Below are positions 1-6,710 of a stretch of DNA of 15,859 nt, piece by piece. Within the stretch, counting starts at the first letter, position 1. The number at the start of each line of letters is the position of its first letter. The position numbers and the translations under genes are program-made. The notes under the pieces were generated by a model, which was not told the DNA's origin, searched no databases, and saw only the letters and a program-made list of their open reading frames with translations. Origin of the DNA: an uncultured Selenomonadales bacterium (lineage in GTDB: Bacteria; Bacillota; Negativicutes; Selenomonadales; Selenomonadaceae); NCBI GenBank assembly GCA_946543495.1, contig CAMNLS010000013.1, positions 1 through 15,859 of the forward strand, read 5' to 3'.

Positions 1-995
1 GGTGGACGGGTATCCCGCTTGCCAAAATGTTGACGGGCGAACGCGAAAAGCTCTTGCACTTGGAAGATACACTGCATGAACGCGTTGTCGGTCAAGATGA
101 GGCAGTTAAAGCCGTCAGCGAGGCTATCCTCCGTGCCCGCGCAGGTATCAAAGACCCCAATCGTCCAATCGGTTCGTTCATCTTCTTAGGACCTACAGGC
201 GTCGGCAAAACGGAATTGGCTAAGGCTTTGGCGGAAGCACTCTTCGACGACGAACGCAGTATCATTCGCGTTGACATGTCCGAATACATGGAGAAACACA
301 CCGTCGCAAGATTAATCGGCGCGCCTCCTGGTTATGTCGGCTACGACGAAGGCGGGCAATTAACTGAAGCTGTGCGCCGCCGTCCTTACAGCGTCATCTT
401 GCTTGATGAGATTGAGAAAGCTCATCGCGACGTGTTCAACGTGTTATTGCAAATCCTTGACGACGGACGCTTGACGGATGGTAAAGGGCGCGTCGTGAAC
501 TTCAAAAATACCGTTATCATCATGACGAGCAATCTCGGTTCACAGGAAATTCTTCAGCGGGCGAAGATTGGATTCATCACGAATAAAGCCTTTGCCGAAG
601 CCGAAAGCATCATCAAAGACTTGCTTAAAGATTACTTCCGTCCGGAGTTCCTCAACCGCATTGATGATATTATCGTCTTCAAGTCGTTGGCTAAGGAGCA
701 AGTCAAAGCTATCGCGGAAATTCTGCTTAAGACGCTCGGCGAACGTCTTAGCAAGCAGGCAAATATAAATCTCACGTGGACGCAAGGCGCAGTTGATACG
801 CTGGCTGATAAAGGCTTCGACGCGAACTACGGAGCGCGACCGCTTAAACGTCTCTTGACGCGCACAGTTGAAACGGAGCTTAGCAAGAAGATTATCGCGG
901 GTGAAGTCAAGGACGGCGACACGGTGGAGATTGACTTTGACGGAGACTTCACCTTCAACGCTAAGAACACTTCAACCGTTAAGCTTGATAAATAA
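1..995 (+). CDS. clpB: ATP-dependent chaperone ClpB, C-terminal part (5' end cut by window)
   Basis: This is the second AAA+ module of the ClpB disaggregase, which with DnaK/DnaJ threads aggregated proteins through a hexameric ring in the cytoplasm. The reading frame is already open at base 3 (Trp-Thr-Gly-Ile-Pro before the first internal ATG at 27), so the N-domain, first AAA+ domain and most of the middle domain lie upstream of the window. Counting from the ATG at 27: the linker reads LTGEREKLL, Walker A is GPTGVGKT (residues 55-62), pore loop GYVGY, Walker B LLDEIEKAH, the arginine-finger region is FLNRID, and sensor 2 is YGARPLKR. The linker and the ending ETELSKKIIAGEVKDGD fit ClpB better than ClpC or ClpA. 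A strong terminator follows directly, so clpB is the last gene of its transcript. The family call is very secure; the ClpB subtype is nearly so. Confidence 0.95.
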   Translation, partial: WTGIPLAKMLTGEREKLLHLEDTLHERVVGQDEAVKAVSEAILRARAGIKDPNRPIGSFIFLGPTGVGKTELAKALAEALFDDERSIIRVDMSEYMEKHTVARLIGAPPGYVGYDEGGQLTEAVRRRPYSVILLDEIEKAHRDVFNVLLQILDDGRLTDGKGRVVNFKNTVIIMTSNLGSQEILQRAKIGFITNKAFAEAESIIKDLLKDYFRPEFLNRIDDIIVFKSLAKEQVKAIAEILLKTLGERLSKQANINLTWTQGAVDTLADKGFDANYGARPLKRLLTRTVETELSKKIIAGEVKDGDTVEIDFDGDFTFNAKNTSTVKLDK

Positions 996-1006
996 TCCTC
1001 AGCCAT

Positions 1007-1047
1007 AAAAAAATTTATCCCCGATGATGAATCGGGGAATTTTTTTT
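1007..1047 (+). terminator. Rho-independent terminator after clpB
   Basis: An 8-bp perfect stem, TCCCCGAT (1018-1025) with ATCGGGGA (1031-1038), encloses a 5-nt loop. It is preceded by a run of A and followed by a run of T (1040-1047). It starts 12 nt after the clpB stop. Confidence 0.9.
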
Positions 1048-1076
1048 GTAACAAATCGGCTCGGCTTGCGTATAAG
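1048..1076 (+). promoter_or_regulatory. Possible promoter of the GG-leader peptide gene
   Basis: GTAACA (1048-1053) and TATAAG (1071-1076) are 17 nt apart, directly behind the clpB terminator and about 48 nt before the next start codon. The -35 box matches the sigma-A consensus at only 4 of 6 positions, so this is a tentative call. It is supported mainly by the need for a promoter here. Confidence 0.4.
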
Positions 1077-1123
1077 GGACAGAAAACAAAATCAGAAATT
1101 CAAAACGAAAGGGAGTAATCAAA

Positions 1124-1483
1124 ATGACGAACACGATTAACAACGGAGCACTTTACAGCGAGGAACTTCTCAGCGAAGAGCAACTCAACACGGTGCAAGG
1201 CGGTCTCGCAACGGAACTAATTATAGCAGGGGTCACCTTCCTGGTTGAGCGCGGATTTTCGGAGGCAGATAGCCTTAGAGACTTCATACACTCGGACGAT
1301 TACAAGAAGATGAGCAACTCCGATAAGAACATGCAACTCGGTAAGAGATTGGCAAACTCGGTCGCGTTCAATGCGGCTATTGGTGGAATTGCAACCCCGT
1401 TTGCGGTTGTAGGGGCGCAGATAGCCTTGAGGACTAAAGGCACCGGCGATGACATCCGCCACGGCATAGAAAAAATCTTCTAA
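1124..1483 (+). CDS. Small protein with double-glycine leader (bacteriocin-like, unknown function)
   Basis: This 119-residue protein has an N-terminus matching the double-glycine leaders cleaved and exported by C39-peptidase ABC transporters: LSEEQLNTVQGG at residues 16-27, with Gly-Gly at 26-27 and the hydrophobic residues at the usual spacing. Cleavage would release a 92-residue product without cysteine. That product has a hydrophobic stretch just after the cut (LIIAGVTFLV) and a Gly/Ala-rich segment near residues 81-100 (AAIGGIATPF). This resembles unmodified class II bacteriocins or related secreted peptides, but it is long for a classic pediocin-like peptide, and no immunity gene or transporter lies nearby. 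The start is supported by AAGGGAG at 1109-1115. The gene is monocistronic, between the clpB terminator and its own terminator. The leader call is fairly firm; an antibacterial or signalling role is only inferred. Confidence 0.75.
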   Translation: MTNTINNGALYSEELLSEEQLNTVQGGLATELIIAGVTFLVERGFSEADSLRDFIHSDDYKKMSNSDKNMQLGKRLANSVAFNAAIGGIATPFAVVGAQIALRTKGTGDDIRHGIEKIF

Positions 1484-1492
1484 TGTCTCCAA

Positions 1493-1536
1493 TAAAAAAA
1501 CTATCCCTCGACAAAGCGTCGGGGGATTTTGATTTT
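1493..1536. terminator. Bidirectional terminator between convergent genes
   Basis: A 9-bp stem with one G-T pair (TCCCTCGAC 1504-1512 with GTCGGGGGA 1518-1526) is flanked by an A run (1494-1500) on the left and TTTTGATTTT on the right. It can therefore end transcription of the peptide gene on + and of the YitT gene on -, whose stop is at 1536. Confidence 0.85.
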
Positions 1537-2402
1537 CAGTGACCAGACTTCTTAAAGCGTCCGCCGACAATATCATTAACGGGATAGATAGTCACGAAGG
1601 CTCGCTCGTCCATGTCCAAGACAATTTCTTTGAGCTTGTCGACTTCAAGACGCGTGACGACGCAATACAGAATTTCCTTGCTTTGGCGAGTGTAGCCGCC
1701 TTCGCCGTGCAGGAGCGTGACGCCGCGTCCAAGCTTAGTGTTAAGCTCGTCCGTCAATTCATAGGGAACGTTCGTGACAATCATCACCGCGTACATCTCA
1801 TCAAGACCTTTAATCACAATGTCAATCATCTTAGCAATCACGAAGTAGGCGAACAGCGAATACATTGCCTTATCCCAGCCGAAGAGCAGTCCCGCGCCAC
1901 TCAAGATAAAAAGATTTATGAACATGACGACTTCGCCGACTGACCAAATAGTTTTCTTGTCGACGATGATAGCAACAATCTCTGTGCCGTCGAGGGAGCC
2001 GCCCGCCCGCATTATAAGTCCTACGCCTATACCGTCAATGATTCCACCGAATATCGCCGCCAGGAACGGGTCGTTCGTGACCTTATCGAACTGTCCAATC
2101 ACTTCCGACCAAACACTAAGGAAGCAGACTGCAACAATCGTAGCGATGACGAACGGCTTGCCAATCTGTTTATACGCCAGCCACAGGAACGGAATATTAA
2201 ACAAGATAAGGAAGACGCCCAGCGGCAAGCCCGTAACGTATTGCGCCATAATCGATAAGCCGACAACGCCGCCATCAATAACTTCATTAGGAATCAAGAA
2301 AAGTTCAAGCCCGCAAGCCGCAATCACCGCACCCACGCAAAGTTGAATATATTTCTTCACGTAAGCGGCGACGTTGCTTCGCGGAATTTTTTTATCAGTC
2401 AT
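1536..2402 (-). CDS. YitT family membrane protein (DUF161 + DUF2179)
   Basis: This integral membrane protein belongs to the YitT family, which is widespread in Firmicutes and has no settled biochemical function. Numbered from the first ATG, the N-terminal part (residues about 17-200) is a set of hydrophobic helices carrying family motifs: IPNEVIDGGVVGLS (38-51) and the Gly-rich GGSLDGTEIV (135-144). The soluble C-terminal DUF2179 region (about 205-284) contains GRGVTLLHGEGGYT (226-239) and ends ...IYPVNDIVGGRFKK. Two consecutive ATG codons begin at 2405 and 2402 on the minus strand. The ribosome site GAGGTGA (2413-2407) is only 1 nt from the first but 4 nt from the second, so the second is preferred (288 residues). 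A near-consensus promoter precedes it. It is transcribed convergently with the GG-leader gene and divergently from the HD-GYP gene. Confidence 0.93.
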   Translation of the reverse strand: MTDKKIPRSNVAAYVKKYIQLCVGAVIAACGLELFLIPNEVIDGGVVGLSIMAQYVTGLPLGVFLILFNIPFLWLAYKQIGKPFVIATIVAVCFLSVWSEVIGQFDKVTNDPFLAAIFGGIIDGIGVGLIMRAGGSLDGTEIVAIIVDKKTIWSVGEVVMFINLFILSGAGLLFGWDKAMYSLFAYFVIAKMIDIVIKGLDEMYAVMIVTNVPYELTDELNTKLGRGVTLLHGEGGYTRQSKEILYCVVTRLEVDKLKEIVLDMDERAFVTIYPVNDIVGGRFKKSGH

Positions 2403-2419
2403 CATATCACCTCGCCACG

Positions 2420-2447
2420 ATTATAAACTATCAACGAAATTTGTAAA
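2420..2447 (-). promoter_or_regulatory. Sigma-A type promoter of the YitT family gene
   Basis: On the minus strand, TTTACA (2447-2442) is followed after 16 nt by a perfect TATAAT (2425-2420). This places transcription start about at 2413, just at the ribosome binding site, so the leader would be very short. Confidence 0.75.
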
Positions 2448-2510
2448 CAACGCAGGAATTTTTCACAACGCGGCAAATACCAACTTTAGATTTAACAAGG
2501 AGGCGATGTA

Positions 2511-3599
2511 ATGCTTAAATCCTACGACGTGACGGAATTGCGCGTGGGCATGAAAGTCGGGCGTGCCGTTAAAGACTTCGACGGCAAAGTAATTATAAAA
2601 TCTGGCGTTCAGCTTACTTCAGAAATGCTCGACAGTCTGCGCGGTAAAAATGTTTTCTCAGTATATATCGACGTGACAGCCGAAGACTATAATCCCACTA
2701 GTGCAAGTCAAGACCACTTGCTCGACGAAGAATATCTTAAATGCTACAAAAATTGCTTTACACTCACGCAGAATCTTTATTACGGCTTCGCTAACACTGG
2801 CAAGCTTGACAAGGCACAGCTCGTGGAAATTGTTCGTGCAGATAATATTTCCGAACTTTGCGATGACGGCGTTAAAGCGATAACGCAAATTCATAACATG
2901 AAACGCGACGGCGATTATGTAATTCATCATGCACTTAACGTCGGAATATTGGCGGGGATTATGGCGCATTGGCTCAACTATCGGGCAACGCAGGTCGGCG
3001 AGTTGGTTATCACGGGTCTCCTCAGCGAGATAGGCAAGATGAAAGTTTCAAAGGGCATTCTCAACAAGACGGAAAAGCTTGACGACGAGGAGCTTGCTGA
3101 AGTTCGTAAACATGTTGTCTTCGGATATGCGTTGCTTATGGAGTCGCCGCTTAAGAATTTAAGGAATGTTCTAATGGGCGTTTTACATCATCACGAACGT
3201 TGCGACGGTTCAGGCTATCCTAGCAAGCTCAAGGTCGATAAGATTAGCGACTTCGGCAAAATTATTGCGATACTCGACATCTATGACGCTATGGCGACGA
3301 ATCGTTCCTACGCCAAAAGGAATTCGCCCTTCGATATAATTAAAGTTTTGTATGGCGACGCGTTGGCGGGCAAGCTTGATACGAATTTCTGTCTTGTCTT
3401 TATTAAAAGACTTTTGCAAGCGATTAACGGTAACTGGGTCGGGCTAAGCGACGGGCAACGCGCCAAAATTGTTTATCTTGATGATTCGCGGGTTACATCG
3501 CAACCCATTGTGGAGACTACTAAAGGGGAATTCATTGATTTGAATCGACGTTCTGATTTGAAGGTTGTAGCACTCCTCACCGCGCAAGAAGCTAGCTAA
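2511..3599 (+). CDS. HD-GYP domain protein with degenerate HD pair
   Basis: This 362-residue protein belongs to the HD-GYP family; active members hydrolyse the second messenger cyclic di-GMP. An N-terminal region (about 1-125, starting VTELRVGMKVGRAV as in many HD-GYP proteins) precedes the HD-GYP domain (about 130-300). Conserved features are H139/H140 with LNV, H201, the triple His of HHHER (226-230), DGSGYP (232-237) and D259 in ILDIYDA. The normally invariant HD of GLLHDIGK is replaced by Ser172-Glu173 (GLLSEIGK), which removes two metal ligands. Catalysis may be lost or altered, and the protein may instead act as a binding or adaptor protein. A C-terminal tail of about 60 residues is unassigned. 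The ribosome site AAGGAGG (2497-2503) lies 7 nt before the ATG. Upstream, TTCACA at 2462 is a possible -35, but no good -10 follows it. No terminator was seen after the gene. Confidence 0.9.
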   Translation: MLKSYDVTELRVGMKVGRAVKDFDGKVIIKSGVQLTSEMLDSLRGKNVFSVYIDVTAEDYNPTSASQDHLLDEEYLKCYKNCFTLTQNLYYGFANTGKLDKAQLVEIVRADNISELCDDGVKAITQIHNMKRDGDYVIHHALNVGILAGIMAHWLNYRATQVGELVITGLLSEIGKMKVSKGILNKTEKLDDEELAEVRKHVVFGYALLMESPLKNLRNVLMGVLHHHERCDGSGYPSKLKVDKISDFGKIIAILDIYDAMATNRSYAKRNSPFDIIKVLYGDALAGKLDTNFCLVFIKRLLQAINGNWVGLSDGQRAKIVYLDDSRVTSQPIVETTKGEFIDLNRRSDLKVVALLTAQEAS

Positions 3600-3645
3600 T
3601 ATAACGTTAATGTACAACAATAAATAAAGATTTATCGCGCAACGC

Positions 3646-3674
3646 TTAACATCATTTTGAAGGTATGATATACT
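3646..3674 (+). promoter_or_regulatory. Sigma-A type promoter upstream of the 79-residue protein
   Basis: TTAACA (3646-3651) and TATACT (3669-3674) are separated by exactly 17 nt, each matching the consensus at 5 of 6 positions. Transcription would begin near 3681, giving a leader of about 30 nt before the ATG at 3710. Confidence 0.7.
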
Positions 3675-3709
3675 TTTTAAAAATGTTAATTCAAAGATGG
3701 AGTTAAGTT

Positions 3710-3949
3710 ATGCTAAACGTTAAAAGATTAGACGAATACGAGTTGCAGTTTATATTAAGTGATTTAAGTGCGAGAAGCATGGCGGCTATCGGGATAGAAC
3801 TAATGGACGGCGAATACTATCTGCGCGGAATAAAAATAACTCTTGAGCAAGCAGAGGATTTAGCTGATTACTATTACATAACGGGCGAAGAGCCGACGAA
3901 TTATGAAGAGGCGCAAGCTTATTTGCAAAAGTATTATAGTTCGTATTGA
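3710..3949 (+). CDS. Small acidic protein of unknown function
   Basis: This 79-residue protein is not recognised. It is acidic and rich in Tyr and Glu, without cysteine, signal peptide or membrane segment. The C-terminal half looks helical (ITLEQAEDLADYYYITG, then NYEEAQAYLQKYY), and the N-terminal part reads as mixed strand and helix. The start is well supported by GGAG (3699-3702) 7 nt upstream and by a good promoter. A terminator 15 nt after the stop makes it a probable one-gene transcript, although readthrough into uvrB is possible. It is a real gene by signals and codon use; any function would be a guess. Confidence 0.75.
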   Translation: MLNVKRLDEYELQFILSDLSARSMAAIGIELMDGEYYLRGIKITLEQAEDLADYYYITGEEPTNYEEAQAYLQKYYSSY

Positions 3950-3963
3950 GCGTCAACGATTAT

Positions 3964-3999
3964 AAAAACCCTTCGGCTTATGTCGGAGGGGTTTTCTTT
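3964..3999 (+). terminator. Rho-independent terminator between the 79-residue protein gene and uvrB
   Basis: AAAACCCTTC (3965-3974) pairs with GGAGGGGTTTT (3986-3995 region), giving about 10 bp with one G-T pair. The loop is Gly/Cys-coding DNA of about 11 nt, followed by TTTTCTTT. It ends only 3 nt before the uvrB ribosome binding site at 4003, so it could also act as an attenuator of uvrB. Confidence 0.7.
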
Positions 4000-4017
4000 A
4001 ACAGGAGGAAACATAAC

Positions 4018-6000
4018 TTGCTTAAGAAAAAATTTAAAGTGGTCTCTGCGTTTCAACCAACGGGCGATCAGCCTAAAGCGATTGAATCACTTGCGGAAGG
4101 CATTGACGGCGGCTTAAAGTCTCAAGTGCTTTTGGGCGCGACGGGTACGGGCAAGACCTTCACCATTGCTAAAGTCATTGAACAAGTTCAGTTGCCAACG
4201 CTCGTCATTGCCCATAACAAGACCCTTGCCGCGCAACTTGCCGCCGAGTTCAAAAGTTTTTTCCCAGATAATTACGTCGGCTACTTCGTCAGCTACTACG
4301 ATTACTATCAGCCCGAAGCCTACATTGCCGCGACGGATACTTACATTGAGAAAGACGCCTCAATCAACGATGAGATTGACCAAATGCGCCATTCGGCGAC
4401 GTGCAGTCTCTTCGAGCGGCGCGACGTGATTATTGTTGCCAGCGTATCTTGCATTTACGGCTTAGGTTCGCCCAAAAGTTACTATAAGCTCCTCTTGCAT
4501 GTTAGGGTTGGACAAGTCATTCCGCGTGATGAAATTTTACGGCGGCTGATTGAAATTCGCTACGAACGCAACGACATGATTATTGAGCGCGGTAACTTCC
4601 GTGTGCGCGGCGATACAATCGAAGTCACGCCTGCGGGCTATAACGGTCGGGCGATTAGGATTGAACTGTTCGGCGATGAGGTCGATAAGATTAGCGAGTT
4701 CGAGATTTTGACGGGTAAGATTATCGGACGCCGCGACGAAGTGTTTATCTTCCCTGCGTCTCACTACGTTACGGACATTGAAGACTTGGAACGCGCCGAA
4801 AAAAATATTCGCGCCGAGATGATAGCGCAAGTCGAAAACTTCACGGCGGCAGGAAAATTAATTGAGGCGCAACGCATTGAGCAACGCACGCGCTTTGATT
4901 TGGAAATGATTCAAGAAATGGGCTACTGTTCGGGAATAGAAAATTATTCGCGGCATTTGACTGGACGCAATGAAGGCGAGCCGCCATTCACGCTGATAGA
5001 TTATTTCCCAGAAAAATTTTTAACGGTCATCGACGAATCACACGTAACACTTCCACAACTTCGGGCAATGTATGCGGGCGACAGGTCGCGCAAGTCTTCG
5101 CTGATAGAAAACGGCTTCCGCTTGCCCAGTGCCTTAGACAATCGCCCGCTGACCTTCGACGAGTTCAACGAAAAATTTTCGCAGATAGTCTACGTCTCCG
5201 CCACGCCCGCCGATTATGAGCTTGCCGAGTCTCAAAACACCGTCGAACAAATCATCAGACCAACTGGACTTCTTGACCCGCTTGTCGAAGTGCGCCCGAT
5301 AACCAATCAGATTGATGACCTCATTGCGGAAATAAATTTGCGTGTGGCGGCGAATGAACGAGTTTTAATCACGACGTTGACGAAAAAATTCGCGGAGGAG
5401 CTAACCGACTACCTTAGCGGCGTCAAGGTTCGCGTGAAGTATTTGCACTCGGACGTTGTGACATTGGAGCGGGCGGAGATAATCCACGACCTCCGCGCAG
5501 GCAAATTCGATGTGCTTGTCGGAATAAATTTATTGCGCGAAGGCTTGGATATGCCGGAGGTTTCATTGATTGCAATCCTCGACGCGGACAAGGAAGGCTT
5601 CCTGCGTTCGGATACGTCTTTGATTCAAACAATCGGACGGGCGGCGCGGAATGTCAATGGCAAAGTAATTCTCTACGCAGACAAGGTGACGGATTCGATG
5701 CGGCGGGCAATGGACGAAACCTCACGGCGGCGGACGATTCAAGAGGCGTACAATAAAAAATTCCACGTGACACCCAAGACGATTCAAAAGCCGATTGCCC
5801 CGTTGATTGAATTGCCTCTTAAGAAGTCCGATAAAAAACCAAAGTCAGCAAGCGAGCTTATAAAGAAATTGACGCCCGCGCAGAAACGGAACTTAGTAAA
5901 AAGTTTAACCGCCGAAATGCGAGAGGCATCAAAGAACTTGGAATTTGAACGCGCCGCCGAAATGCGCGACATAATTTTAAAGCTGGAAGAACACTTGTAA
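4018..6000 (+). CDS. uvrB: Excinuclease ABC subunit B
   Basis: UvrB is the damage-verifying helicase-like subunit of nucleotide excision repair: UvrA loads it onto DNA and it recruits UvrC for incision. With the TTG start at 4018 the protein has 660 residues, normal for the family. The N-terminus reads FKVVSAFQPTGDQPKAI, Walker A is GATGTGKT (40-47), and the DNA-clamping beta-hairpin is recognisable from YYDYYQPEAY. The DEAD-like motif is IDESHVTLPQ, helicase motif VI is QTIGRAARN, and a C-terminal UVR domain (KNLEFERAAEMRD) binds UvrC or UvrA. The frame is open further upstream to 3946, but that stretch runs through a terminator hairpin and has no ribosome site, whereas AGGAGG (4003-4008) sits 9 nt before the TTG. 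No separate promoter was seen between the terminator and the gene, and uvrA is not in the window. Confidence 0.97.
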   Translation: MLKKKFKVVSAFQPTGDQPKAIESLAEGIDGGLKSQVLLGATGTGKTFTIAKVIEQVQLPTLVIAHNKTLAAQLAAEFKSFFPDNYVGYFVSYYDYYQPEAYIAATDTYIEKDASINDEIDQMRHSATCSLFERRDVIIVASVSCIYGLGSPKSYYKLLLHVRVGQVIPRDEILRRLIEIRYERNDMIIERGNFRVRGDTIEVTPAGYNGRAIRIELFGDEVDKISEFEILTGKIIGRRDEVFIFPASHYVTDIEDLERAEKNIRAEMIAQVENFTAAGKLIEAQRIEQRTRFDLEMIQEMGYCSGIENYSRHLTGRNEGEPPFTLIDYFPEKFLTVIDESHVTLPQLRAMYAGDRSRKSSLIENGFRLPSALDNRPLTFDEFNEKFSQIVYVSATPADYELAESQNTVEQIIRPTGLLDPLVEVRPITNQIDDLIAEINLRVAANERVLITTLTKKFAEELTDYLSGVKVRVKYLHSDVVTLERAEIIHDLRAGKFDVLVGINLLREGLDMPEVSLIAILDADKEGFLRSDTSLIQTIGRAARNVNGKVILYADKVTDSMRRAMDETSRRRTIQEAYNKKFHVTPKTIQKPIAPLIELPLKKSDKKPKSASELIKKLTPAQKRNLVKSLTAEMREASKNLEFERAAEMRDIILKLEEHL

Positions 6001-6029
6001 ATTTTATTTAATAAAAAGGATTTGATATC

Positions 6030-6677
6030 ATGAGTAACAATTTTGGTAGCCCCCTTAGCGGAGGCAGTTCTTCGTCAAGCTCCGTTTCTTGGAGCGGCGC
6101 AACGAAGATTACTTCGGCGGGCACTTACTCAAGCAAGACTTATACCTCCTCGACTGCCGATGAAAACGCCGTGCTCGTCTCTTTAGCGTCGGGAACAGTC
6201 AACCTTGTCAATCCGACCGTCACTAAAAGCGGCGATTCCGATGGCGGCGACAACTGCAACTTCTACGGCATTAACTCCGCTGTAATGGCTATGGGCGGCG
6301 GCAACGTTTCAATCACGGGCGGCACAGTCACGGCGATTGCTAAAGGGGCTAATGGCGTCTTCAGTTATGGTGGCAATGGCGGCACTAATGGCGCGGATGG
6401 CGACGGGACAACCCTTTACATTTCCAATACTACAATAAAGACGACGGGCGATAACGGCGGCGGTATCATGACGACGGGCGGCGGCAATACCGTTGCTAAG
6501 AATTTGACGATAACAACAACTGGTCAATCCTCCGCGCCGATAAGAACTGACAGGGGCGGCGGTTACGTCACAGTTACAGGAGGTTCTTACACGTCAAGCG
6601 GTCTCGGTTCGCCCGCGATTTATTCAACCGCTGATATTGTCGTTGAGAGCGCGACGCTTACTTCTAACCTTTCCTAA
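6030..6677 (+). CDS. RTX/beta-solenoid protein, N-terminal fragment (cut by an in-frame stop)
   Basis: This is the first 215 residues of a gene whose frame continues past the TAA at 6675 to 8426. The start is supported by AAGGA (6016-6020) 9 nt before the ATG. The product has no signal peptide. A Ser-rich N-terminus is followed by Gly/Thr/Ser-rich beta-strand repeats (for example NVSITGGTVTA and YVTVTGGSYTSSG) typical of right-handed beta-helix adhesin-like or carbohydrate-binding regions. Translation stopping here would give a cytoplasmic fragment lacking the C-terminal RTX part that normally carries the type I secretion signal. The gene lies 29 nt after uvrB without a clear promoter or terminator between. 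It is most simply the 5' half of a recent pseudogene, or the result of a base error. Confidence 0.75.
   Translation: MSNNFGSPLSGGSSSSSSVSWSGATKITSAGTYSSKTYTSSTADENAVLVSLASGTVNLVNPTVTKSGDSDGGDNCNFYGINSAVMAMGGGNVSITGGTVTAIAKGANGVFSYGGNGGTNGADGDGTTLYISNTTIKTTGDNGGGIMTTGGGNTVAKNLTITTTGQSSAPIRTDRGGGYVTVTGGSYTSSGLGSPAIYSTADIVVESATLTSNLS
6675..6677 (+). other. In-frame TAA interrupting the RTX gene
   Basis: Both sides are in the same frame and of the same sequence style: ...ATLTSNLS, stop, GVCIEGKNSVALTDCTLTAS... A single base substitution of GAA, AAA, CAA, TCA, TTA or TAC/TAT would create it. No indel is needed. Confidence 0.85.
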
Positions 6678-6710
6678 GGCGTCTGCATTGAAGGCAAGAA
6701 TTCTGTTGCG

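Noticed and set aside
1217..1576. Antisense ORF of 119 codons over the GG-leader gene
   Set aside because: It has no ribosome site, crosses the bidirectional terminator and overlaps the YitT gene end; the sense gene has clear signals.
3946..4017. Longer uvrB start at TTG 3946 (24 extra residues)
   Set aside because: The extension runs through a terminator hairpin, has no ribosome site and is absent from the normal UvrB N-terminus; the TTG at 4018 has AGGAGG.
6675..6677. Programmed recoding of the TAA as a sense codon
   Set aside because: TAA is not the codon used for selenocysteine or pyrrolysine, no stimulatory hairpin was evident just downstream, and a point mutation is simpler. It was left as a remote option.
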